From Parachlamydiales bacterium (GTDB lineage Bacteria; Chlamydiota; Chlamydiia; Chlamydiales; SM23-39), in assembly GCA_020058465.1 (NCBI GenBank), contig JAGVDZ010000174.1, positions 1 through 12,411 of the forward strand: a DNA stretch of 12,411 nucleotides. Reading direction: 5' to 3'. The position numbers were made by a program, and so were the translations under genes. The notes under the pieces are model-generated. The model made no database searches. It had not been told where the DNA came from and saw only the letters and a program-made list of their open reading frames with translations. Of the stretch, positions 5,722 to 12,411 are shown in pieces. Position 1 is the stretch's first letter; each line of letters opens with the position of its first letter.

Positions 5722-7258
5722 AGATTCATTTTGGAAGAAATTGTGGCTCCCCTCTTTAATCAGAAGGATTCTTTTTTTATCTATTATCTTTTTAGTTTTA
5801 CCTTATTTGATCCAATCTTGGGTCTTATATCGGCAAGAATACCAAGAAAAGGTGTTTGAAGTAAAACATTCTATGGAATTGATTGGGAGGGCTCAAGCGG
5901 CTCTTCTAGAAGAGCGTTTTGAAGCAGCTTGGGACCTTCTCAAGAAAGATCCTCATATTGGGATCCCAATTCCTCATCAAGAGTCTTTTCCACCTCAATG
6001 GATCGAAGTCCATCCTCAAGAAATTTGGGTCGCTGCCGTCGAAGAAGGGGAGGGGAGAGCTCTTGTGATATCGACAGATCCCCTGTTTCGATTTCTTGAA
6101 CAGGTTGAAAACAATCTCTACAACCTCACCATTGGGATCCAGGACACAACGGGCAAGGTGGTGGCCGGGGAGTGGGTTCAGCATGGGATTCATGCTTGTT
6201 TTCCTCTCCAGCCGACCCATTACAAGCTTTGTCTGAGTCTCCCTTCTTCGGGCCTTCAAAGTTTACATCGAGCTCGGTTTTTCACCCACGTCTACATAAC
6301 GCTTGGTTTGATTGCTCTGATTGGGGGGGGCTGTCTTAGCCTTGGGGCGCGACTCTTCACTCGTCCTTTAGAGCATCTCCTTTCTGTGATGCATCAGCGT
6401 GGGGAAGGGGCGATGGATGCTCGCTATCACCCCTACCGTTTCGGATTTGAGATTAACGATATTGGACATCATTTCAATATGGCGATGGATCAGTTAGTGG
6501 TTGCCGAAGAAAAAATGCGCCAGGAGCAGAAAGAGAAGTGGGCTCTTCTTGAAGAGATGGCCATGGCCAAGAGGGTGCAATACAGGCTCTTGCCGACAGA
6601 CCCATTTTTCTATCCTGTGACAGCTCGATTTGCACCGGCGGAGCAAGTAGGGGGCGATTTTTACGATTATTTCAAAGCGCAAAATGGTCGTCACTACATC
6701 TTGGTTGCTGACATTGCTGGAAAAGGTCTTTTTGCTTGTCTCTATTCACTGATCCTGAAGACAGCTTTTCGAAGTGCACAAGGATGTGCTCAAGATCTTT
6801 TCTCACTGTTGCAGCATGTGAATCGTTGTTTTTGTGATGATGTAAAGGACACAGGGATGTTTGCGACCCTCTGGATTGGGGAAATGGATCCGGTCACTCG
6901 AACCCTTTCTTTCAGCTCGCAAGGCCATCCCCCTGCTTACCTCGTTCGTGACAGGCAGATAAGCCCTTTGAAAACAGAAGGGATCCCCCTCGGGGTGACT
7001 GAAGAGATCACAATCGATGTAAAGACCCTTGTGCTTGAGCCCAAGGATCGTCTTGTGATGTACACAGATGGAATTATCGAAGCCCACTCTCAAGAAGGCA
7101 AGCTCTATGGTTTGGGCCGCTTAAAGGAGTTGTTGCTGCATCGACAAGAAGGGGGGCTCGATCAGGTAGCCGACCTGATTATGCAAGACGTGATGGCCTT
7201 TGAGGGGACTGCCCCGAGGCATGATGATATTGCTCTCATCGTTATGCAGGTAGTATGA
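5711..7258 (+). CDS. rsbU: RsbU-like membrane-bound serine phosphatase (HAMP + SpoIIE/PP2C)
   Basis: A 515-residue sensor phosphatase. In order, it has a short basic N-terminus, TM1 (about 18-38), an extracytoplasmic domain (about 40-190) and TM2 (about 193-213). A HAMP linker (about 214-268) with a helical stretch follows, then a SpoIIE-type PP2C phosphatase. The metal-binding acidic residues of that phosphatase lie in VGGDFYDY (D316), VADIAGKG (D334), MYTDGIIEA (D453) and RHDDIALIV (D505, D506). By family it dephosphorylates an RsbV-type anti-anti-sigma factor, which frees it to bind an RsbW kinase and so alters sigma-factor availability. In Chlamydia trachomatis the periplasmic part of RsbU has been reported to bind alpha-ketoglutarate; whether this domain does is inference. 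ATG 5711 was chosen because it leads straight into TM1 and AGGG (5701-5704) lies six bases upstream; the frame is open upstream to 5582. A run of eight Gs (6323-6330) falls in TM2. RsbV and RsbW are not in the window. Confidence 0.92.
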   Translation: MRLIDSFWKKLWLPSLIRRILFLSIIFLVLPYLIQSWVLYRQEYQEKVFEVKHSMELIGRAQAALLEERFEAAWDLLKKDPHIGIPIPHQESFPPQWIEVHPQEIWVAAVEEGEGRALVISTDPLFRFLEQVENNLYNLTIGIQDTTGKVVAGEWVQHGIHACFPLQPTHYKLCLSLPSSGLQSLHRARFFTHVYITLGLIALIGGGCLSLGARLFTRPLEHLLSVMHQRGEGAMDARYHPYRFGFEINDIGHHFNMAMDQLVVAEEKMRQEQKEKWALLEEMAMAKRVQYRLLPTDPFFYPVTARFAPAEQVGGDFYDYFKAQNGRHYILVADIAGKGLFACLYSLILKTAFRSAQGCAQDLFSLLQHVNRCFCDDVKDTGMFATLWIGEMDPVTRTLSFSSQGHPPAYLVRDRQISPLKTEGIPLGVTEEITIDVKTLVLEPKDRLVMYTDGIIEAHSQEGKLYGLGRLKELLLHRQEGGLDQVADLIMQDVMAFEGTAPRHDDIALIVMQVV

Positions 7259-7275
7259 AAGAACGCTTCTCAAGG

Positions 7276-8487
7276 TTACGTGAGGGGGGCTGGGAAGATC
7301 CGCTTTAAGATTTCTTCTTTAGACACAAGACATTCGTCAATGGCCACTTTCTCGGCTTCTTGAAACAGTTGACGCCATCGGGGTCCTTGGGGGATCCCCC
7401 GATCGATTAAATCTTGAGGGTCGATCCATTTTTGTTGTTCAACCATATGCTGAATATAGGGTCGCAATGTGTCTCGGCGTTGTTCGTGGGAGAGTCGTTT
7501 TGCTGACTGATCAAGGGGTCCTAAATGAGCTTGTTCGATGGCGAGCACCCAGGGACTTTTGGGATCGGCATAGAAGTGGGTCCACGCGTACCTGTCTTGG
7601 GGTGGGAGGGTTTGAAATCGGAGGAGAAATTGGATAAAAAGACAATCTTTGTTCGAGAGTTTAAGTTGATGGCAAAGGTCACTCCCCCCTTGCACAGTAA
7701 GATTGGGGAAGAGGAGGGCGATGAATGCGATGAAAGGGGCATCAAACGGGTAAGCTCGATAGGGTTTGAGTCGTTGTTTAAGCTCTCCTGGACAAAGGGC
7801 GCGTAGCGAGGGAAAGATTTCTTGGAGCAGTGTTAGTGCATGGAGGTTCTCGAGCATAGCATCGAGGACTTGGAAGTTGTGGGCTTTTTTGAATTCTTGA
7901 ACAATCCGTTCGATCGCGATGGCGGGCAAAAGGAGAGGGGCTACTTGGTAAATGGCCTGGAGTGTACTTGGCTCCATTGTCAACCCAAATCGGCAAGTAA
8001 GGCGGGAAGCTCGGATCATTCGGAGGCGATCTTCTTGTAATCGGTCCAATGGATTGCCGATAGCCCTGAGTACACCTGCTTTCAAATCTTGTTGTCCCCC
8101 GACAAAGTCAAGAACTTTGTTGTGAAGAGGGTCGAAAAAAAGGCCATTGATCGTGAAGTCTCGTCGTTTGGCATCCTCTTCGGCGCTGGAGAACAAGACT
8201 TGTTGGGGGTGTCTACCATCTTTGTAACCGAGGTCTTGGCGGAACGTGGCGACTTCAAAAGGGTGATCGTGCACGATGACGAGGAGGATGCCGAATTTGA
8301 TGCCGATGGGCACTGTCTTGCTAAACAGGGTCTGAATGACTTCGGGGGGCGCATTGGTTGCGATATCGATGTCATCAGAAGGGACTTGGAGGAGAAAATC
8401 TCTTACCCAGCCGCCGGCAAAGTAGGCGATAAATCCGGCTCGGTGGAGTGTTTCGACAATGGTTTTAGCGTCCGAGTATAGGTCCAT
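7276..8487 (-). CDS. cca: CCA-adding tRNA nucleotidyltransferase / poly(A) polymerase family
   Basis: A 403-residue class II nucleotidyltransferase. It has GGWVRD (25-30), the catalytic carboxylates D39 and D41 in SDDIDIAT, RRDFTING (108-115), and DFVGGQQDL followed by RAIG (128-144). The nucleotide-selecting motif is EDRLRMIRASRL (152-163). A helical RNA-binding region follows to the C-terminus. Family members add CCA to tRNA 3' ends or A tails to RNA; the two are hard to separate by eye. CCA addition is favoured because the tRNA-Arg in this window encodes no CCA. ATG 8487 was chosen over 8514 because AAGG lies nine bases upstream and because 8514 falls inside a hairpin just after the probable transcription start. 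The gene has its own promoter and converges on rsbU, with 17 bases between the stops. Confidence 0.88.
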   Translation of the reverse strand: MDLYSDAKTIVETLHRAGFIAYFAGGWVRDFLLQVPSDDIDIATNAPPEVIQTLFSKTVPIGIKFGILLVIVHDHPFEVATFRQDLGYKDGRHPQQVLFSSAEEDAKRRDFTINGLFFDPLHNKVLDFVGGQQDLKAGVLRAIGNPLDRLQEDRLRMIRASRLTCRFGLTMEPSTLQAIYQVAPLLLPAIAIERIVQEFKKAHNFQVLDAMLENLHALTLLQEIFPSLRALCPGELKQRLKPYRAYPFDAPFIAFIALLFPNLTVQGGSDLCHQLKLSNKDCLFIQFLLRFQTLPPQDRYAWTHFYADPKSPWVLAIEQAHLGPLDQSAKRLSHEQRRDTLRPYIQHMVEQQKWIDPQDLIDRGIPQGPRWRQLFQEAEKVAIDECLVSKEEILKRIFPAPLT

Positions 8488-8495
8488 GCGAGCTT

Positions 8496-8526
8496 GCCTT
8501 AAGAGCGATCGCATCGCTCTTAAGGC
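8496..8526 (-). promoter_or_regulatory. Perfect 14-bp inverted repeat (3-bp loop) covering the transcription start and ribosome binding site of the CCA-adding enzyme gene
   Basis: GCCTTAAGAGCGAT (8496-8509) is followed by CGC and then its exact reverse complement (8513-8526). On the minus strand the distal arm contains AAGG (8500-8497), the probable Shine-Dalgarno sequence for ATG 8487, and the proximal arm contains its complement CCTT. The repeat starts directly next to a consensus TATAAT (8532-8527). There is no T-run on either side that would make it a normal terminator. It could be a DNA operator or an mRNA hairpin controlling translation. Confidence 0.7.
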
Positions 8527-8554
8527 ATTATACTAAAAAAGAATATATACACAA
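8527..8554 (-). promoter_or_regulatory. Promoter for the CCA-adding enzyme gene
   Basis: Read on the minus strand, TATAAT (8532-8527) is a perfect -10 consensus. TTGTGT (8554-8549), 16 bases upstream, is a weak -35 candidate, and AT-rich DNA lies further upstream. The expected start is near 8520, inside the inverted repeat and about 33 bases before the ATG at 8487. Confidence 0.55.
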
Positions 8555-8693
8555 ATGACACGGCTAATAATATAAAAAATATTTTATATCAGTAAATGAT
8601 GTAATCGCTATTTTTACTCATATTAAAATACATAATCTATTTAAACGAGTAAACAAATTTATAATAAAATCTAGACCGAAGCTAATCTTAGGG
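8555..8693. other. AT-rich intergenic stretch between divergent genes
   Basis: No gene is seen. By hand count 24 of the 120 bases from 8561 to 8680 are G or C, far below the neighbouring genes. It contains an 8-bp AT-only inverted repeat (8570-8577 with 8582-8589). It separates the promoters of the leftward CCA-adding enzyme gene and the rightward giant ORF, and may serve as upstream promoter DNA or a binding site for a nucleoid protein; that role is inference. Confidence 0.5.
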
Positions 8694-8724
8694 TTGGAAT
8701 TTTTTCTGACAAGCATGGTACAAT
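8694..8724 (+). promoter_or_regulatory. Extended -10 promoter for the giant ORF
   Basis: TGG followed by TACAAT (8716-8724) forms an extended -10 element. TTGGAA (8694-8699) is a possible -35 with a long 19-base spacer. The predicted start near 8731 would give a leader of about 20 bases before ATG 8751. Confidence 0.45.
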
Positions 8725-8736
8725 CCTCTCCGAATA

Positions 8737-8741
8737 TAAGG
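8737..8741 (+). promoter_or_regulatory. Ribosome binding site of the giant ORF
   Basis: TAAGG ends nine bases before ATG 8751, with a T-rich spacer. A second ATG follows at once at 8754, so either may be used. Confidence 0.55.
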
Positions 8742-8750
8742 TTTTTTGCT

Positions 8751-11700
8751 ATGATGTCTTCGCGCCCTCCTCCTATTGTCTCTCAACCCTCCTCGTTGGA
8801 TCGACCCCAAGAGAACTGTTTAGTTCATTTGATCCGGGTGGTGACTCGGGCGGTGTGGCGGTGTTTTGTGGGGATCGGTAGTTTTTTTGCCCGTCTTTTT
8901 TGGGGAGGGGCCTCTTCTCAGTCTTTAGTAGGGAGAATGGAGGCTGTGGTGCCTAGTCGTCCTAGCTTAAATAGTTCTCCTTCGATCCGGAAGGAGCCTG
9001 TTCCTACGGGGATGTCTCCGGTGTCAGCAATGTCTTTGTCTGCCAGTCGTGATGTCGACTCAACCACATCGAGTCAAAGAGATCCAAGCTTGCGTTGGAT
9101 CGATCACTACAGTGCAGGGAGGTTGGAGGTGGTTGCGGGGGGCGGTGATTTGGATCACCTCACTTCAGTGGCCAACCTTTCGCAGAGTTTGCGTCGACTG
9201 CTGTTATTGGACCCGCTTCGAGAAATCCAGAGTGACGTGACTCAGTTAGGAACCCGGCTTTCATTTCTTAAGGTAGTTTCTGTAATATACAATTCTGCTC
9301 ATGATGCTGCAGTGGCTGAAAATTATGTTGGCAGTTTGATTTGTCTTAAAGCTGCAAATGATGATGAAGAAGACACCCTATTTCAAGATTGCGAAGCGAC
9401 TCTTTCCGTGCAGCAAAAAATAGATTTTTTTAAGAACCAAATGGGCGCACTAGAGTTACCAGAAAGGTTTGATTTAAGAGAGCAATTTGAAACACGTCTC
9501 TCTCAGATCTCGAATCCGGGTGTCTGTAGTCAGTTAAAGGTGATGTTATTACAGGCTTTTGTTAGACGTTATTTATTGAAAATTGAAACTCAATTATGGC
9601 TTCGAGCAGATCCGAGGCTAGGGTTTGCTGCTCCTAGAGCGACGATGGAGCGCACCATAGCCGGACGATCCTATTTGAGAGCTATTGAGGGTACGGGCAG
9701 GTACACGGAGCTGGCTACGGCTTTGGGAGCCACGAAGATCACTTCCGCAGACTTTGAAAGATTTGTCGAAGATTACTTGAATTGTAGGATCCTCAATGGT
9801 TTAGTCTTGGGAGCTGCGCTAGAGGCTTCTGTAGATCAACGGGACTGGCCATCGGTGTATGATCATTCGGGTCAAATTGCTTGGGGTGTTCCTTTAGCCG
9901 TACAAACCAAATTAGAGAGGTTGTTGCAGACAGAATGTCTGGGTACAGGGGACAGGCGTGTGTTGAGTTTGGATCGGGGTGTATTGCGTGGGACGACTCA
10001 GGCGATTAGAGAAGAGGATTCTTTGGTAGAACGACTAGGGGCGGTTTTCCCAAGGTTCTTTAAGGAGGGTTGGGAGAAACAGGGACCTTGGAAGATCGTC
10101 AAGGATGAAATAGGGCGTTATTCTCTTCTCTTCACCGGAGATTGTGAGGGCGTACAACGTCCCCCCCTTCTAGTTGACTTCCTCAGTGGGTTGTCCCTGC
10201 TTCGAGAGGTGTGGTTTCTGGGAATGCATATTCAGGCTCCGAGGGATTTGGGTTGTCTGGATAACTCATTGATAGAGTCTCTTGTGGCCTCAAGATTGCC
10301 AGAATATTTGAAGAAGAATGCAGGTGTGTCAGAGCAGGATGCTCGTGGAGCGATCAGAAAAAAGATCAACTCTCAAGCTGGTTGGGAACTGAGTGGACCA
10401 GATAAGGGTCAAGGTTGGAGCTCGGCTGCTTTTGTAGCGGCTCAAATGAAGGTGGCTGGCGAGTTGAATCTCGATTCTTCCTGCTCAAACGCTGAACAGC
10501 AGTTCACTTTGGCGTTACGTCGGCAACGAGATCAGATGGCCGAGAGTTTCGGCGACGTTTTTGTTCAAAGATTCCCCGATCGAGCTGAGTTGAGGGAGCT
10601 TGCTGTGGAGTTGTTGAAGGTCCCTACCAGCCTTAAAGCTTGTCGCCTTTTGCAGGAACATTTGTACAAGGTAGGTTTGGGCAAGCGTGCAGGGACAGTC
10701 TTCTTAGGTGGAGTGGAGTCTTTGGAGTGGATAGCCTCTACATTAGATAGGCTAGTGGATTTTCAGGAGGTGTTGTCAGAACATCCAGACATCCCTCCTT
10801 CGACGATCAAGTGGGGAGCCAAGGAGCTTCAGCCTCCGTTAAAAAAATGCATCAGCAATGGATCTGGCGCAAATGTACCTCTCAAAGCACGGTATCTTCA
10901 ACTAGAGCCTTTATTACAGAGCCTTCTTTTTCAAGAGATAACAGCTGTTCCAGAGACGCTCTTGCAGAGCCTGGATGAGCGAAGGCATCTCCGTTGCTTG
11001 GCAGTTGGGTATGCAGAGACCGAGAAAGGACGTTCTCTAGGGAATCAATATAGTGTCCCTTTGATGTTTTCAGATAGGGAAAAGCGGGTAAAGTCAGCAC
11101 AGCTTACCGAGCGGAGTTGGGTTTTGCCAGGCTCTGTCTTTTTTAAGCTTGAGGATCCTACTCCTGAAAATATACAGAAAGTCAACCAACTGTGGGAACG
11201 CCTTAAGCTGAACCCGGTTCACAGTAACGAACCTAAGACTCTTATGGAATATCCTAATCGAACAGGGGAGCCCCAGCATCAGCATGGAGCCGGTCTTTCG
11301 ATCTCGCAATTTCGATTGATGGAGGTCTATTTAAGAGGGACTCAACAACTTTACGGCGTATGTCCGAATGGGAATCTTCAAGATCTCCTCACCTCTTTCC
11401 GAGATAGAGTTCAAGTAAGTCGGCAACAACTCAAAGATCTGATCGGGAGTGTGTATCCGGAGAGGGAGATTCGAGCGTTGCCACAGGGGTGTCAATCAGG
11501 CGTTGCGTCGCTAAAAGGGGCCCTGGAGCAATATTCCTTACGGGATGTGGCAGGCGCTCCTTCCTTAGAAGAGCGCGGGGCAGATGTTACAGCGATTGCA
11601 GCATATCAGCAGAGGCTGGTTCAGAGCAGTAGGTCGGAAGTTGGCCTGTTGGTGAGGGATCATTTTGAAATAGGGTTCCCCCTATATTTATCTTCTCAAT

Positions 11701-12411
11701 CCGACCCAGGGAAGCTCTTTACTCAGCTGTTTGCTTTAAAACCTGGCGAATCAGCGTTGTCTCAGGCAGATCAATTTGCTTACGCGCTGTTAATGAAAAC
11801 AGTTCCACAGAATGGCAACAATAAACCAGAAATCGAAATCTATACCGGGAATGAAAGGGGTACAACCGACGACAGACAGGCTAGGGCAATAGAGACTGCG
11901 TTGGCGCGGGCTTTCATCAGCCGACAGGCTAGGGCAATAGAGACTGCGTGGACGCGGGCTTTTGATGTGATCACATCGACCGGTTTGTACAAACAGCTCA
12001 TGGACCCTGTTACAAGGACCGAAGCTCAAAGGGGCGTGGTGCGGGCCTATCTTGCTATTGTTCAGGATGTAGCTTTTCTAAAAGTGAGGGATTTGCGATG
12101 CCGAAGAGAAAATGGAGGCGAGGCCACTGCATATTCAGCCGAAGTGAACTTATATCGTTCGGTTCTTGCCTTATTGAGGGGTTTTTTTGAGGGGAGTGAT
12201 CAGCTTGCAACGAGAGGGGATCCAGATGAGCTCCTCACTAGTTTGCATCTATGCATGTTGAAAGGTACGGCTCTGAATACTGTGGATAGTCGACATCCGT
12301 GGAGATCCTATACCACCTTCCTGGCGGAGGTGAGTTTTTTCGGTGGTCCACAAGCGGCTAGGGAACGGAATCTGGTAGACATGGGTGGGTGGAGTGATAG
12401 CGCGCTTGCAC
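8751..12411 (+). CDS. Giant protein of unknown function, 5' part (runs off right edge)
   Basis: I translated this frame by hand codon by codon and met no stop from ATG 8751 to the right edge, giving at least 1,220 residues. I recognise no family. Residues 1-22 are rich in Pro and Ser. Residues 24-52 (around VHLIRVVTRAVWRCFVGIG and FFARLFW) are hydrophobic but broken by Arg and Trp, more like a membrane-binding amphipathic segment than a clean membrane helix. Residues 53-110 are Ser/Pro-rich and probably disordered. The rest reads as a long, mainly helical soluble protein rich in Leu, Glu, Gln and Arg with scattered Cys. No enzymatic signature, ATP-binding loop, ankyrin, TPR or leucine-rich repeat was seen. 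There is no cleavable signal peptide. A 16-residue repeat occurs near 1042-1073. A Ser/Pro-rich N-terminus without a signal peptide fits a type III secretion substrate in this phylum, but that is inference. The gene has its own promoter and ribosome binding site. Confidence 0.85.
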   Translation, partial: MMSSRPPPIVSQPSSLDRPQENCLVHLIRVVTRAVWRCFVGIGSFFARLFWGGASSQSLVGRMEAVVPSRPSLNSSPSIRKEPVPTGMSPVSAMSLSASRDVDSTTSSQRDPSLRWIDHYSAGRLEVVAGGGDLDHLTSVANLSQSLRRLLLLDPLREIQSDVTQLGTRLSFLKVVSVIYNSAHDAAVAENYVGSLICLKAANDDEEDTLFQDCEATLSVQQKIDFFKNQMGALELPERFDLREQFETRLSQISNPGVCSQLKVMLLQAFVRRYLLKIETQLWLRADPRLGFAAPRATMERTIAGRSYLRAIEGTGRYTELATALGATKITSADFERFVEDYLNCRILNGLVLGAALEASVDQRDWPSVYDHSGQIAWGVPLAVQTKLERLLQTECLGTGDRRVLSLDRGVLRGTTQAIREEDSLVERLGAVFPRFFKEGWEKQGPWKIVKDEIGRYSLLFTGDCEGVQRPPLLVDFLSGLSLLREVWFLGMHIQAPRDLGCLDNSLIESLVASRLPEYLKKNAGVSEQDARGAIRKKINSQAGWELSGPDKGQGWSSAAFVAAQMKVAGELNLDSSCSNAEQQFTLALRRQRDQMAESFGDVFVQRFPDRAELRELAVELLKVPTSLKACRLLQEHLYKVGLGKRAGTVFLGGVESLEWIASTLDRLVDFQEVLSEHPDIPPSTIKWGAKELQPPLKKCISNGSGANVPLKARYLQLEPLLQSLLFQEITAVPETLLQSLDERRHLRCLAVGYAETEKGRSLGNQYSVPLMFSDREKRVKSAQLTERSWVLPGSVFFKLEDPTPENIQKVNQLWERLKLNPVHSNEPKTLMEYPNRTGEPQHQHGAGLSISQFRLMEVYLRGTQQLYGVCPNGNLQDLLTSFRDRVQVSRQQLKDLIGSVYPEREIRALPQGCQSGVASLKGALEQYSLRDVAGAPSLEERGADVTAIAAYQQRLVQSSRSEVGLLVRDHFEIGFPLYLSSQSDPGKLFTQLFALKPGESALSQADQFAYALLMKTVPQNGNNKPEIEIYTGNERGTTDDRQARAIETALARAFISRQARAIETAWTRAFDVITSTGLYKQLMDPVTRTEAQRGVVRAYLAIVQDVAFLKVRDLRCRRENGGEATAYSAEVNLYRSVLALLRGFFEGSDQLATRGDPDELLTSLHLCMLKGTALNTVDSRHPWRSYTTFLAEVSFFGGPQAARERNLVDMGGWSDSALA
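11875..11962 (+). repeat. In-frame tandem 48-bp duplication inside the giant ORF
   Basis: A 40-base block at 11875-11914 recurs at 11923-11962 with two mismatches by hand count, at a period of 48 bases (16 codons). The protein shows RQARAIETALARAF, then two residues, then RQARAIETAWTRAF. Both remaining differences change the encoded residues (LA to WT). The high identity suggests a recent duplication. Confidence 0.85.

Noticed and set aside
8089..8481. 130-residue open frame on the + strand
   Set aside because: It lies wholly antisense to the CCA-adding enzyme gene, which has all family motifs; this frame has no recognisable motif or ribosome binding site.
8505..8512. GCGATCGC palindrome, like the cyanobacterial HIP1 site
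   Set aside because: A single occurrence that is part of the larger inverted repeat; nothing else suggests a cyanobacterium.
8570..8589. AT-only inverted repeat with 8-bp arms
   Set aside because: Expected by chance in DNA that is about 80% AT; no further support.
10882..11309. Two short leftward open frames
   Set aside because: They are antisense to the continuous giant ORF, which reads through the whole region without a stop.
11790..12029. Leftward open frame with an apparent repeat (RSLYCPSLS)
   Set aside because: The repeat is just the antisense reading of the 48-bp duplication in the giant ORF.
1..12411. CRISPR arrays, insertion sequences, phage genes, toxin-antitoxin pairs
   Set aside because: No regularly spaced repeats, transposase motifs, terminal inverted repeats or phage-like proteins were seen in the translated frames.

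Overview
This window looks like a piece of a chromosome from the phylum Chlamydiota (Chlamydiae), most likely an environmental, chlamydia-like lineage. Three things suggest this. First, the 2-Cys peroxiredoxin closely follows the chlamydial Tsa/AhpC pattern. Second, enolase sits near an RsbU-type membrane phosphatase, as in Chlamydia. Third, the RsgA has the lysine- and arginine-rich N-terminal extension I associate with chlamydial homologues. Base composition is fairly balanced in the genes, with one very AT-rich intergenic stretch. I cannot name the genus. Everything here rests on reading the sequence; no database search was run.

Layout, left to right. A glycosyltransferase gene enters from the left edge (partial, + strand). 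A tRNA-Arg(ACG) gene follows. Its last base directly abuts the ATG of a metallo-beta-lactamase-fold hydrolase gene, which in turn overlaps the ribosome binding site of a 2-Cys peroxiredoxin gene. These run left to right and may be one transcription unit. A four-gene cluster then runs right to left: a SpoU-type RNA methyltransferase, the ribosome-assembly GTPase RsgA (joined to it by an ATGA overlap), enolase, and a small conserved-looking unknown protein whose stop codon overlaps that of the peroxiredoxin. Head to head with the methyltransferase is the RsbU-like phosphatase (+). Converging on it is a CCA-adding/poly(A) polymerase family gene (-). The right-hand 3.7 kb is a single open reading frame for an unrecognised giant protein that runs off the right edge.

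How the parts relate. The methyltransferase, RsgA, the CCA-adding enzyme and the tRNA gene all belong to RNA and ribosome maturation. The tRNA gene encodes no 3' CCA, so a CCA-adding enzyme such as the one in this window is required to make it functional. Peroxiredoxin and the hydrolase suggest detoxification. Enolase and RsbU link central carbon metabolism to partner-switching control of transcription.

The most unusual points are: the zero-base tRNA/ORF junction; a perfect 14-bp inverted repeat between a consensus -10 element and the start codon of the CCA-adding enzyme gene, which can mask its ribosome binding site; and the giant unknown ORF with its own promoter, a fresh in-frame 48-bp duplication and a patch of different base composition.
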